Below, piece by piece: positions 38,506-47,996 of a stretch of DNA of 64,000 nt. The position numbers and the translations under genes are program-made. Numbering within the stretch: position 1 is the stretch's first letter; each line of letters opens with the position of its first letter. Location: contig JAEEQB010000006.1 in assembly GCA_016285075.1 (NCBI GenBank), positions 42,438 through 106,437 of the forward strand. The letters run 5' to 3'. The stretch comes from Prevotella sp. Lineage in GTDB: Bacteria > Bacteroidota > Bacteroidia > Bacteroidales > Bacteroidaceae. The notes under the pieces are model-generated. The model was not told the origin of the DNA. It did not search any database and was given only the letters and a program-made list of their open reading frames with translations.

Positions 38506-38706
38506 AGGAAAATTTATTTTTCTTTTCATTTTTGAACCGAAAAAGCAGCGAGTGCCATCAAGCAAGCTTGAATGGCCGAGCAGCGTTTGAGGTAGACGGC
38601 AGTCAACGAAAGATCCTTCGGCCGTCAGGTCAGAGGCAGAATAAGTGAGCAAATTCCCTGCCAGACGAAGCGTTTCCCTTCAAGCAGCCTAAAGTCGAGA
38701 TCAAAG

Positions 38707-38838
38707 CAAGAGACTGGCACGATCCTAGCAAGAGACTGGCACGATTCAAACAAGAGAGTGGCACGATCCTAACAAGAGACTGGCACGATTCAAACAAAAG
38801 AGTGGCACGATCCAAACAAGAGAAACATCCGATGCAAA
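38707..38838. repeat. Tandem array, 22-bp unit, five copies plus a degenerate sixth
   Basis: Units start at 38707, 38729, 38751, 38773 and 38795, consensus CAAGAGACTGGCACGATYC plus three A-rich bases. The sixth (38817-38838) is diverged. Variation alternates between GATCCTA and GATTCAA endings. There are no spacers, so this is not a CRISPR array. Confidence 0.92.
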
Positions 38839-39252
38839 AGAGGGGATTCACTTCATGATTGTTCAACCTTTAACTAGCGCACAGTGAGTGCTCAGGTTCT
38901 TTGCAGAGAGCTTAAAAGAACCGCCATAACTGAAGTAACTAAAGCTTCCAACCCTTATAACTATCTCGAACATAAGACGCTGAACGCGTCTTCTCTCAGT
39001 AGCTTGATGTACTTGTACCCCCGTCTCGATGTCAGAGACCCCGTTGAGTCGTTTGCTGCGTCCTACCAACAACGAAGGCATAGACGGCCTGAAGGGGCGT
39101 TTGAGGTCAATCTTTTACACCCCGATGGGTGCACCATCTGCATGCTGAGCACCCCCGTGACCGCCCACCTCAGCCGGGCTTCAGGGGTGAGAGGACGGGG
39201 CTTCGTTGGTGCAAGGTCCAATGAAAGCAGGAGAAAGGTGGTGGGTAAAACG

Positions 39253-39340
39253 CTTTTGCGTCTACGCAAAACACCTTGCGCCTTAGCGCAAAACACCTTG
39301 TGCCTTAGCGCAAAATCTCCTCGCCTGAACGCAAAAACAA
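39253..39340. repeat. Tandem array of about four 22-bp units, each with an inner stem
   Basis: Units at 39253-39274, 39275-39296, 39297-39318 and a degenerate fourth. Each contains a stem such as TTGCGC-CTTA-GCGCAA or TTTTGCGT-CT-ACGCAAAA followed by ACACC. The stem is kept while the sequence around it changes, which suggests selection for structure. Confidence 0.85.
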
Positions 39341-39501
39341 ACGCCAATTTTTCGAGTCTATCACAGGGAAACCGAACAAAAAAAGTATATGTGAGTACTA
39401 ACACGCATAGACAGAATTATTGGTTCACACACAAATGTAGCGAAGTCTCCCAAAATGCGAATTGAGAAATAGAGGAGCACCATGTTTTTTCTTGCTAAAA
39501 T

Positions 39502-39533
39502 TTTGCTGTCCCAACATTTTTTACTACTTTTGC
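39502..39533 (+). promoter_or_regulatory. Promoter of the MATE-prmC-recX-xerD run
   Basis: TTTG (39502-39505), 19 bases, TACTTTTG (39525-39532), followed by a leader of about 70 bases. Confidence 0.65.
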
Positions 39534-39608
39534 AGCAAACTTTTCGGCTGGCCAAAAGCAGTGGCGTTTTAAAACACCTTGCAGAGGTTAGTTATATAGA
39601 AGCCATAT

Positions 39609-41015
39609 ATGAATATACGCGACCGTCAGATACTGCACATAGCCGTTCCCAGCATCGTGTCGAACATCACAGTGCCACTGCTTGGAATGGTTGATGTTGC
39701 TATCGTGGGACATATGGGCAACGCAGCCTACATGGGCGCCGTTGCCGTGGGTTCTATGATCTTCAACCTCATCTATTGGCTATTCGGTTTCCTACGGATG
39801 GGCACCAGCGGGCTGACGGCTCAGGCCTATGGGCGGCAGGACTGGACAGAGGCAACGCAGGTTCTTAGACGTTCGGTGCTCTGGGGTCTGGGCATTGCCC
39901 TGCTGCTTATCTTGCTGCAAATGCCGCTGCGATGGCTCATGTTCTGGATAATCGGCCCTACGACCGATGTCAGTCCCCTGGCTGTTCAGTATTTCCGCAT
40001 CGTCATCTGGGGTTCACCCGCCATGTTAAGCCTCTACAGTCTGACAGGCTGGTTTATCGGCATGCAGAACACCCGCATTCCCATGTTCATCTCCATCATG
40101 CAGAACGTGGTGAACATACTTGCCTCCCTCCTTTTGGTCTATGGCTTCGGAATGAAGATTGAGGGTGTGGCCACTGGCACTGTCATTGCCCAATATGCTG
40201 GACTGTTTATGGCTATCATATTCTGCCTCACTGCCACAATCTTTCCCAAGGAAAGTAAAATATCAGTTTCTACCGATGTTCTACACGTTGACAACGGCAA
40301 CAGCTCCCCTTCGGGTAAAGAAACCGATGGCAAGTCTACTTCTTTTTTCGCCATCAACCGTGACATTTTCCTCCGCACCCTCTGTCTGGTGGCCGTCAAT
40401 CTCTTTTTTACTGCTGCCGGTGCTCGTCAGGGGGCCGTCATATTATCTGTCAACACTGTCATCCTGCAGCTCTACCTGCTCTTCAGCTATTTCATGGACG
40501 GCTTTGCCTATGCCGGCGAGGCTTTGGGAGGTCGTTTCTACGGAGCCCACGACTCCAAGGCTTTCAACGAGACGCTGCACCATCTTTTTATTTGGGCCAT
40601 TGCCGTCACTGCAGTCTTCACCACTATCTATGTCTTCGGCGGCATGTGGATTGTCAGACTGCTTACTGACGAGCAGCCCGTCATTGGCTTTGCCCGCAAC
40701 TTTATCTACTGGGCATGGATCATCCCCGCTGCAGGAGCCACGGCATTCATTTGGGACGGTGTCTTTATCGGCCTCACTGCCACTCGTGGCATGTTAGTCT
40801 CATCGGCCGTCTCCGCCTTCCTTTTCTTTTCTGTCTTCACCTTGGGCGACAAGTGGTGGACGTCCAGCAGTGACTACCGCCATCCGGCACTGCTCAATCA
40901 TGTCCTGTGGTTGGCACAGGTCATTTATTTAGCCATGCGCGGCATTATCCAAACTGTGTGGTATAGACAACGTCTGGCACCCATCATCAAACAAATGACG
41001 CACAACCTTCAATGA
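39609..41015 (+). CDS. MATE-family exporter, DinF-like
   Basis: 468 residues with about 12 membrane segments. It opens ILHIAVPSIVSNITVPLLGM with VDVAIVGHMG next, the pattern of the DinF branch rather than the NorM-like copy at 20574. Further marks are GTSGLTAQAYGRQDW and an inserted hydrophilic loop of about 30 residues between the two halves (KISVSTDVLHVDNGNSSPSG). Substrate unknown. Its stop overlaps the prmC ATG (41012-41015). Confidence 0.9.
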   Translation: MNIRDRQILHIAVPSIVSNITVPLLGMVDVAIVGHMGNAAYMGAVAVGSMIFNLIYWLFGFLRMGTSGLTAQAYGRQDWTEATQVLRRSVLWGLGIALLLILLQMPLRWLMFWIIGPTTDVSPLAVQYFRIVIWGSPAMLSLYSLTGWFIGMQNTRIPMFISIMQNVVNILASLLLVYGFGMKIEGVATGTVIAQYAGLFMAIIFCLTATIFPKESKISVSTDVLHVDNGNSSPSGKETDGKSTSFFAINRDIFLRTLCLVAVNLFFTAAGARQGAVILSVNTVILQLYLLFSYFMDGFAYAGEALGGRFYGAHDSKAFNETLHHLFIWAIAVTAVFTTIYVFGGMWIVRLLTDEQPVIGFARNFIYWAWIIPAAGATAFIWDGVFIGLTATRGMLVSSAVSAFLFFSVFTLGDKWWTSSSDYRHPALLNHVLWLAQVIYLAMRGIIQTVWYRQRLAPIIKQMTHNLQ

Positions 41016-41851
41016 TGAACTATCGAGAACTCTGGCAAAGACTGCTGACGGTCTACGATGAAGGCGAGGCAAAGGCAGTTGTGACATGGCTCATGGACGT
41101 TGGCTTCCATCTGTCACTGGCTGATCTGCTAGGCGGAGCTCTTGAAAGGCTGACGGTGGAGGAGCAACGGCAGCTGGAGCAGATGATGAAGCGTTTGGAA
41201 CAGGGCGAGCCTGTGCAATATGTGACAGGACGAACGGAGTTTTGCGGTCATTGGTTCCACGTAGCACCTGGCGTACTGATCCCAAGACCCGAGACTGAGG
41301 AGCTGTGCCAGTGGATCATCTCCGATGCACATTGCTCAAAGCATCATACAATATTAGATATTGGAACGGGCAGCGGCTGTATTGCTGTCACCCTAGCCTT
41401 GGACATGCAGGATTCGCAAGTTACGGCATGGGACATCTCGCAAGAAGCCTTGCACATTGCATCGGAGAACGCACAAAAGCTGGGAGCCGGCATCTGCCTT
41501 GTTCAACAGGATGCACTCAGACCACCACAAGACACCTGCTGCTGGGACGTCATTGTCAGCAACCCGCCGTATGTATGTTATAGCGAACGTCTTCAGATGC
41601 ATAACGGTGTGTTAGACCATGAGCCGCACCAAGCACTCTTCGTGCCCGATGACGACCCGTTGCTTTTCTACCGTGCCATCGGGCAGTATGCCTCCAAGGC
41701 ACTGCGCAACGGAAGCAGCCTCTACTTTGAAATCAACCCTAGACACCACGAACAGCTATGCTGGCTCCTGGAGCAACAGGGGTTCAAGGATATAACAACT
41801 AAAAACGACCAATACGGCAAATGCAGAATGGTCAAAGCCACCAGACCATGA
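41012..41851 (+). CDS. prmC: Peptide chain release factor glutamine methyltransferase
   Basis: Methylates the glutamine of the GGQ motif in release factors. 279 residues; ATG at 41012 or the next codon. N-terminal helical domain to about 85 with GEPVQYVTGRTEFCG, then PGVLIPRPETEELC, SAM-binding LDIGTGSGCIAVTLAL, and the catalytic N184-P-P-Y in IVSNPPYVCYSE. Stop overlaps the recX start in ATGA. Confidence 0.95.
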   Translation: MMNYRELWQRLLTVYDEGEAKAVVTWLMDVGFHLSLADLLGGALERLTVEEQRQLEQMMKRLEQGEPVQYVTGRTEFCGHWFHVAPGVLIPRPETEELCQWIISDAHCSKHHTILDIGTGSGCIAVTLALDMQDSQVTAWDISQEALHIASENAQKLGAGICLVQQDALRPPQDTCCWDVIVSNPPYVCYSERLQMHNGVLDHEPHQALFVPDDDPLLFYRAIGQYASKALRNGSSLYFEINPRHHEQLCWLLEQQGFKDITTKNDQYGKCRMVKATRP

Positions 41852-42315
41852 AAGAGATCAGTGAACAAGAAGCCTGGCTGCGCCTGTCGACGCTTTGCGC
41901 CAATAGCGAACACTGCCAGCAAGAAATAACAGAGAAGATGCAGCGTTGGGGCATTAGCAACGATGCCCTGGTACGCATCATGGAACGACTCACGAAAGAA
42001 CGATATGTTGACGATGAACGTTTTGCCAGAGCCTTCGTTGGCGACAAAGTACGATTCGACAAATGGGGGCGTCGGAAAATAGAGCAGGCACTGTGGATGA
42101 AACACATCAGTGACGATATTCAGCAGCGTGTGCTCAATGAAGTGGATGCCCAATTATATGTCGACAACTTACGCACCCTGCTGAAAACCAAGCGGAAGAG
42201 CACAAAAGCCCAGAACGACTACGAACTGCGCCAAAAGCTTATCCGATTTGCCATGGGGCGGGGCTATGACTTCGATATCATCAGGCAGGCGATGGAGGAG
42301 GAAGAGGACGAGTGA
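41848..42315 (+). CDS. recX: Regulatory protein RecX
   Basis: Small all-helical modulator of RecA filaments. 155 residues from ATG 41848, which overlaps the prmC stop; an upstream in-frame ATG (41821) lies within prmC. Three-helix repeats are visible: AWLRLSTLCANSEHCQQEI, RLTKERYVDDERFARAFV, KWGRRKIEQALWMKHIS. recA itself is not in the window. xerD begins 10 bases after the stop. Confidence 0.88.
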   Translation: MKEISEQEAWLRLSTLCANSEHCQQEITEKMQRWGISNDALVRIMERLTKERYVDDERFARAFVGDKVRFDKWGRRKIEQALWMKHISDDIQQRVLNEVDAQLYVDNLRTLLKTKRKSTKAQNDYELRQKLIRFAMGRGYDFDIIRQAMEEEEDE

Positions 42316-42325
42316 AGAATATGCT

Positions 42326-43255
42326 ATGAGGAGTGAGAAGCAGAACTATTACAAGGCATACCTCCGCTACCTGAAGCTGCAGCGAGGCTTGTCGGAAAAC
42401 ACGTTAGAGGCTTACCGCCGTGACGTGGAGAAACTGCTGAACTACCTGACGGAAGAGCAGAAAGATGCCATCGACATGGAACTGGAAGACCTGCAGCACT
42501 TTGCTGCGGGGCTGCATGACATCGGTATAGGCCCCCGGTCCCAGTGCCGTATCCTAAGCGGCGTACGCTCCTTCTGCCGGTTCCTGCAATTAGACGGTTT
42601 CCGCGATGACGACCCCAGTGAACTGCTGGAGTCCCCCCAGATAGGCGACCACCTACCAGCCGTCTTGTCCACCGAGGAAGTTGACAGGTTGGAGGCATCA
42701 ATAGACCTCTCCAAATGGGAAGGTCACCGCAACCGGGCCATCATCGAGGTCCTGTTCTCCTGTGGTCTGCGTGTCAGCGAGTTGGTGACACTGCACCTAT
42801 CCGACCTCTTTCTCCAAGAGGAATTCATCCGTGTCTTAGGCAAAGGCTCCAAGGAACGCCTGGTCCCCATCTCGAAGCGTGCCATTAAGGAACTGGGGTT
42901 ATGGTTTGACGACCGCCGGCAGATGAATATCAAGCCGGGTGAGGAGGACTATGTATTCCTGAATCGTCGGGGTGCCCATCTCACACGTACCATGATACTC
43001 ATCATGATCAAACAGCAGGCTCTTGCGGCTAACATCCAGAAGACCATTTCCCCCCACACGCTGCGCCATTCATTTGCCACTGCCTTATTAGAGGGTGGAG
43101 CAGACCTACGTGTCATTCAAGCCCTCTTAGGTCATGAAGACATCGGCACCACCGAAATCTATACACACCTGGACACATCTGCCCTGAGAAGAGCCATCTT
43201 GGAACACCATCCAAGGAATATCCGGAATACGAGAAAAGAGAATCTATTATACTAA
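42326..43255 (+). CDS. xerD: Site-specific tyrosine recombinase XerD
   Basis: Resolves chromosome dimers at dif. 309 residues from ATG 42326; earlier in-frame codons overlap recX. N-terminal SAM-like core-binding domain (YLRYLKLQRGLSENTLEAYRRD). Catalytic set: R149 in CGLRVSEL, Lys in LGKGSKERLVP, H244 and R247 in HTLRHSFAT, H270 in LGHEDIG, and Y279 in TEIYTHL. These positions coincide with E. coli XerD, which supports both start and identity. Confidence 0.93.
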   Translation: MRSEKQNYYKAYLRYLKLQRGLSENTLEAYRRDVEKLLNYLTEEQKDAIDMELEDLQHFAAGLHDIGIGPRSQCRILSGVRSFCRFLQLDGFRDDDPSELLESPQIGDHLPAVLSTEEVDRLEASIDLSKWEGHRNRAIIEVLFSCGLRVSELVTLHLSDLFLQEEFIRVLGKGSKERLVPISKRAIKELGLWFDDRRQMNIKPGEEDYVFLNRRGAHLTRTMILIMIKQQALAANIQKTISPHTLRHSFATALLEGGADLRVIQALLGHEDIGTTEIYTHLDTSALRRAILEHHPRNIRNTRKENLLY

Positions 43256-43273
43256 CAACAAACTACAAGAACA

Positions 43274-45724
43274 ATGAAGAAGAAAGTGACATTACTATTA
43301 TGTAGCCTGATGATGACAGGCACAGCTGTGGCTGACCAGAAACAGCCTATCCAGGAAGTTGCATTCAACAAAGTACACCTGAACGACGTCTTCTGGACAC
43401 CACGCATCGAGGTAAACCGTACGGTATCTATTCCTTCGGCTTTCCGCGAATGTGAAAAGAGCGGACGCTTTGACAATTTTGCTTTGGCAGCCGCCAACCT
43501 GGGACGCATGAAGACCACCGTGAAGGAGCATCAAGGCGACTTCTCATTCGACGACACAGACCCCTACAAGGTTATCGAAGGAGCCAGCTATGCATTAGCC
43601 GTGAAATACGATGCCCAGCTAGACCAATATCTCGACTCCGTCATCAACCTTATCGCCCTGGCACAGGAACCTGACGGTTATCTCACCACCTGCGTCACCA
43701 ACAAATGTACGCGTCTCAGCGGATGGTGGGGTACACACAAATGGGAAAAAATCAACTCCCACGAACTGTATAACAGCGGACACCTCATCGAGAGTGCCGT
43801 GGCCCACTACCGTGCCACTGGCAAGAAGACCTTCCTCAACGTAGCCATCAAGAATGCTGACCTGGTGTGCCAGACCTTCGGACCCAATGAAGGTCAGATA
43901 CACCGCCCTGGCGGACACCCCATCATCGAAATGGCACTCTGCAAACTATATAAGGTGACCGGCAACAGGAAATACCTGGAAGGAGCCAAATACTTCGTCG
44001 ATGAGACAGGCCGCTGCACCGATGGTCACCATCCCAGCGAATACAGCCAGGACCACATGCCCATTCTGCAGCAGGAAGAGATTGTGGGCCACGCCGTACG
44101 TGCCGGATACCTTTACTCTGGGGTTGCCGACATGGCAGCACTCACTGGCGACAAGGCTTACGAAGAAGCACTGCAACGTATCTGGAAGAACATGTCCTCA
44201 AGAAAACTCTTCATCACTGGCGGTATTGGAAGCCGTGCACAGGGCGAGGGTTTCGGTCCTGACTACGAACTGAACTCCCATACCGCCTACTGCGAAACCT
44301 GTGCTGCCATCGCCAACGTCTACTGGAACTACCGCATGTTCCTTGCCACTGGCGAATCGAAATATATGGATGTTGTTGAACTTGCATTATATAACAATGT
44401 GTTAAGCGGCGTCTCGCTTTCTGGCGACCGTTTCTTCTATGACAATCCCCTGGAGAGCAGCGGCGAGCATGAACGCCAGCGTTGGTTTGGCTGTGCCTGC
44501 TGCCCTGGTAATGTTACACGCTTCGTTGCATCAGTACCTGGTTACATCTACGCCCAGCAGGGCAAGGACATCTACGTGAACCTCTTTGCTCAAGGCAAAG
44601 CCCAGATTGGCAAAGTGGAATTAGAACAGGAAACAGAATATCCATGGGACGGCAAGGTAAAGATCAAGGTAAATAAAGGCAGCGGTAAGTTCGCCATCAA
44701 GGTGCGCATTCCCTCCTGGCTGAAGACCTCGCCTACCAACAACGGCCTTTACACCTATATAGACAAGGCAAAGCCCTACAGCATCAGCATCAACGGAAAT
44801 GCGCTCTACCCAGAGATCAGAGACTATGTCACCATCAGCCGGAACTGGAAGAAGGGTGATGTAATAGAACTGAACCTACCTATGGAGGTGAGACGCATCA
44901 CTGCCAATGACAATGCCGAGGACCTGCGTGGGAAAACAGCACTGCAACGCGGACCGGTAGTTTACTGCATAGAAGCCAATGACCAAGCCGATCATCAAGT
45001 GTTCAACAAGTACATTCTCAATGCCTCGCCCATCACTGCCCACTTTGAAGCCGGTCTGCTCAAAGGAGTAACGGTGTTAGAGGGTAATGCCAAGGAGATT
45101 GAACAAGACGGCACCATCAAGGATGTGCCTTTCCGTGCCATCCCCTACTCCACATGGAATAACCGTGGCCCGCAACCCATGGAAGTATGGATAGCCGCCT
45201 CTCCCACAGTTGCTGTCATCACGCCTAAGCCAACCATTGCCTCAAAGGCACAGACATTCTCCAACCGAGGTCCCATACAGAACGATGCCCCCGAAACGGC
45301 TCCCACCGACTCCTGGGCTGGTGGTGTGAACGACCAGTGGGATCCCAAACGTTCGTCTGACACAAGCAAGCCCTACCATTACTGGTGGCTGAAGCGCGGG
45401 ACGAAGGAGAGCATCAGCTACCGTTTTGACCAGCCTTACGAGGTGTCGAACGTGCAGGTCTACTGGCTCGACTTCGACCACTATGACGGTAACTTCCGTA
45501 CGCCGGTATCATGGGTGCTCTACTACAAGTCGGAGGGCGGACAATGGAAAGAGGTAGAACAGCATTCGCCCTTCACTGTCCGCAAGGACTGCTACAACAG
45601 TGTCGATTTCAAACCTGTCAAGACTCAGGAACTGAAAATCGTGGCCCAGCTGCAACCTGGACAATCAGGCGGTGTGTTGGAATGGAAAGTCAATGATGCG
45701 GCTTTCGGCCATAGTGCGGAATAA
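43274..45724 (+). CDS. Secreted GH127 glycosidase, beta-L-arabinofuranosidase type
   Basis: 816 residues with signal peptide (cut after TAVA). The alpha/alpha barrel carries the GH127 active site: E325 in AQGEGFG, E341 and C343 in AYCETCAAI, and C409-C410 in FGCACCPGN. In the B. longum HypBA1 enzyme the matching residues are a Glu, the Zn ligands and the nucleophilic Cys, and the spacing of the first three is identical. A beta-sandwich follows, and the last about 150 residues form a further discoidin-like module (YRFDQPYEVSNVQVYWLDFD). Probable role: release of L-arabinofuranose from plant glycans. Heads a four- or five-gene glycan cluster 18 bases after xerD. Confidence 0.88.
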   Translation: MKKKVTLLLCSLMMTGTAVADQKQPIQEVAFNKVHLNDVFWTPRIEVNRTVSIPSAFRECEKSGRFDNFALAAANLGRMKTTVKEHQGDFSFDDTDPYKVIEGASYALAVKYDAQLDQYLDSVINLIALAQEPDGYLTTCVTNKCTRLSGWWGTHKWEKINSHELYNSGHLIESAVAHYRATGKKTFLNVAIKNADLVCQTFGPNEGQIHRPGGHPIIEMALCKLYKVTGNRKYLEGAKYFVDETGRCTDGHHPSEYSQDHMPILQQEEIVGHAVRAGYLYSGVADMAALTGDKAYEEALQRIWKNMSSRKLFITGGIGSRAQGEGFGPDYELNSHTAYCETCAAIANVYWNYRMFLATGESKYMDVVELALYNNVLSGVSLSGDRFFYDNPLESSGEHERQRWFGCACCPGNVTRFVASVPGYIYAQQGKDIYVNLFAQGKAQIGKVELEQETEYPWDGKVKIKVNKGSGKFAIKVRIPSWLKTSPTNNGLYTYIDKAKPYSISINGNALYPEIRDYVTISRNWKKGDVIELNLPMEVRRITANDNAEDLRGKTALQRGPVVYCIEANDQADHQVFNKYILNASPITAHFEAGLLKGVTVLEGNAKEIEQDGTIKDVPFRAIPYSTWNNRGPQPMEVWIAASPTVAVITPKPTIASKAQTFSNRGPIQNDAPETAPTDSWAGGVNDQWDPKRSSDTSKPYHYWWLKRGTKESISYRFDQPYEVSNVQVYWLDFDHYDGNFRTPVSWVLYYKSEGGQWKEVEQHSPFTVRKDCYNSVDFKPVKTQELKIVAQLQPGQSGGVLEWKVNDAAFGHSAE

Positions 45725-45757
45725 GAAATAGAATAATTAAGGATAAAAGCAGGAAAG

Positions 45758-47956
45758 ATGAAAACAAAAACTGACAACCTAAAGAAGACAGGTTTACTAT
45801 TCATACTTTTTTACTGTGTATTTAACTCCGCTTGGGCTCAAAAGCGTGTCTATATTCCTGACGAGTGGAAGAATCCCTGGCCTGCAGACTCTCTGCTCTA
45901 CAAGGAGAGCGACCCTGACAACTGCTACACATGGTCAAAGTCACGAAGCATAGAAAGTGACAATGTCATCGTTTTCTGGGACAAAGGCTATGGGTCAAAG
46001 AAACCCTCGGAGTCGCCAGAACCCTTCCGTGTGGACGAGCAGGATCTGCTACGTAAATGTGAATCTTTTTACGACCTGGAGATCAATCAATTGGGATTCG
46101 TAAACCCAGAGAAGACCAACCTCCGCAACTACAAGGTAATGGTGTTGTTGAACCACACCCGCGACTGGGTGTGCTACGGTGGCGGCTACGACTTTGAAGT
46201 CTCTGCCCTATGGCTCGGTCCCTCGGCCTGCAAGCCGGTAGGCCACAGCGTTGCACACGAAGTGGGGCATTCCTTCCACTACATGTGCTATGCAGATGAT
46301 TCCGGCAACAAGCACACCTCCTCGCCCAGCATCAACACGGGGTTCCATCTTGCTTGTGGTAATGGTCAGTGCATCTGGGAACAGACAGCACAGTGGCAAG
46401 CTGCACAGTCTTACCCAGAGCTCATGTACGAGCAAAGCATCAACGTATTCCGCAACTCCCACAACTACGCTTTCAGCCATGAGTGGCACCGCTACCAAAG
46501 TTACTGGTTCCTTTACTACCTCTGTCAGCACTATGGCGACATACAGACAATCGGCAAGGTTTGGCGACAACCCATGACAGGCCAGACTGACCACAACGCC
46601 ACCGACTTCAACCAAGCACTCATGAAGCTGAAGGGCTTGAGCTCGACAGACCTTTACCGACTGTATTACGACTATGCAGCACGTTGTGCCACATGGGACT
46701 TCGATGCCTGCGCTCCCTATCGCGACACATACATAGGCGACTTCACCTACCGTTGTGTACAGACGGCATCACAGACTTACCAGGTAGCACTGGCCTCTAC
46801 ACCGCAGTCAACAGGTTTCAATGTCATTCCACTCAAAGTCCCAGAGGCAGGCACCCTCGTCACCACCCACTTCACCGCCCTGACGGCAGGCTCGAAACTG
46901 GCTACAGGTGACCCTGCAGAGATGATGAACGGCGAGACTCAGTGGGGCAAGATCAACCGCACCACTTACATACGTCCTACGAATAGCACATATCGTGGAT
47001 TCCGCTTAGGCTACGTAGCACTGATGAAAGACGGTACCCGCCAGTATTTCCATGCAGACTCTGTCTATTGCACAGGCAGTTCAGAGAAGACGGAGGATGT
47101 AAGCGTTACCGTGCCGGAAGGTGTCAGCCAACTGTGGCTCATCGTATCACCTGCCCCCAGAGGCAACTATATCCAGCACAAGTGGACCGAAAAGGCCGAG
47201 AATGCAGAACACTGGCCCTATCGTTTCCAGCTTGAAGGCACCGATCTGGCACCAAAGGCCACCGTCTACATGGAACCCCAAATCGACGGACGCGACGTGA
47301 GTGACATCACTTTCACCTACGACATCTACTTCCCTGCCACCACCAACGGCAACTATACCGGCACCAGCCTGACCATTTCTGGTCAGGCTGCCGCCAATCT
47401 GGGAACAGCCCTACAAATGAAGGTCTCAGACATAGCTGGCAAGATGGAACCCTACAGTGCCCAAGGCCCCGCCGCCGGACATATCATGTTCTATGCCTGC
47501 AACCCCAAGACGGGTGTCCTTGTCAAACAAGGGTCTACTGCCAACGGCTATGGCCACTGGTTCTCGTCCACTGGCAATGTCATTGCCTATGGCAGCAGCA
47601 GCTATGTCTACAGCGAGTTTTCTCCTTCCACACTCACATTCAACCTTGGTCCTTACCCCGATAGGGGCAGAAACGGCGCTGACTACACCCTTCAGCAGGC
47701 ACTCGTCTACAAGAAGAGTGCCACAGAACAGGCCATTGCCCGCTTTGTCCTGCGCATACACCTCACTGCCGACAAACGCAGTGCCGAACTCGCTGCTATA
47801 GATTACAACGATCCTACGGGAATTAGCATTCCTTCGAGCCCGATGAATAAAGAAAGAGTGACCAGTGGACATGTCTACGACCTGCAAGGGCACTCAGTGG
47901 ACACGCCCAGCCACCACAGCATCTACATAGTAAACGGTGAAAAAGTACTGAGATAA
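45758..47956 (+). CDS. Secreted DUF6055-like protein with HExxH and C-terminal tail
   Basis: 732 residues, signal peptide ending SAWA. The first half holds VAHEVGHSFHY with H167-E-V-G-H171 and downstream IWEQTAQWQ, whose Glu could be the third zinc ligand as in gluzincins. This suggests a metallopeptidase; no activity is proven for the family. The second half is beta-rich, resembling DUF4859-type modules (ITFTYDIYFPATTNGNY). The last residues, VYDLQGHSVDTPSHHSIYIV and NGEKVLR, look like the C-terminal sorting tails of Prevotella secreted proteins. The next gene is a shorter paralogue. Confidence 0.75.
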   Translation: MKTKTDNLKKTGLLFILFYCVFNSAWAQKRVYIPDEWKNPWPADSLLYKESDPDNCYTWSKSRSIESDNVIVFWDKGYGSKKPSESPEPFRVDEQDLLRKCESFYDLEINQLGFVNPEKTNLRNYKVMVLLNHTRDWVCYGGGYDFEVSALWLGPSACKPVGHSVAHEVGHSFHYMCYADDSGNKHTSSPSINTGFHLACGNGQCIWEQTAQWQAAQSYPELMYEQSINVFRNSHNYAFSHEWHRYQSYWFLYYLCQHYGDIQTIGKVWRQPMTGQTDHNATDFNQALMKLKGLSSTDLYRLYYDYAARCATWDFDACAPYRDTYIGDFTYRCVQTASQTYQVALASTPQSTGFNVIPLKVPEAGTLVTTHFTALTAGSKLATGDPAEMMNGETQWGKINRTTYIRPTNSTYRGFRLGYVALMKDGTRQYFHADSVYCTGSSEKTEDVSVTVPEGVSQLWLIVSPAPRGNYIQHKWTEKAENAEHWPYRFQLEGTDLAPKATVYMEPQIDGRDVSDITFTYDIYFPATTNGNYTGTSLTISGQAAANLGTALQMKVSDIAGKMEPYSAQGPAAGHIMFYACNPKTGVLVKQGSTANGYGHWFSSTGNVIAYGSSSYVYSEFSPSTLTFNLGPYPDRGRNGADYTLQQALVYKKSATEQAIARFVLRIHLTADKRSAELAAIDYNDPTGISIPSSPMNKERVTSGHVYDLQGHSVDTPSHHSIYIVNGEKVLR

Positions 47957-47996
47957 CAGACGTCTCACAAAAAACAGGAACATAAGCTAAGGAATC

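Larger units (their letters stand above)
38438..39608. other. Gene-free kilobase with two 22-bp tandem arrays
   Basis: Holds the asd promoter (minus, 38474-38505), an array of 22-bp units (38707-38838), another unrelated array of 22-bp units with internal stems (39253-39340), and the promoter of the MATE gene (39502-39533). A 193-codon open frame (38884-39465) spans part of it, but its composition is irregular, it runs through the second array and it matches nothing I know. I see no RNA gene. Confidence 0.7.

Noticed and set aside
38707..38838. CRISPR array
   Set aside because: The units are contiguous, with no unique spacers between them and no cas genes nearby.
38630..38866. Minus-strand open frame over the 22-bp array
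   Set aside because: 22 is not a multiple of three and the peptide is a by-product of the repeat.
38884..39465. A 193-codon open frame in the long intergenic region
   Set aside because: It runs through the 22-bp stem array, has mixed basic composition and no recognisable motif or ribosome site.
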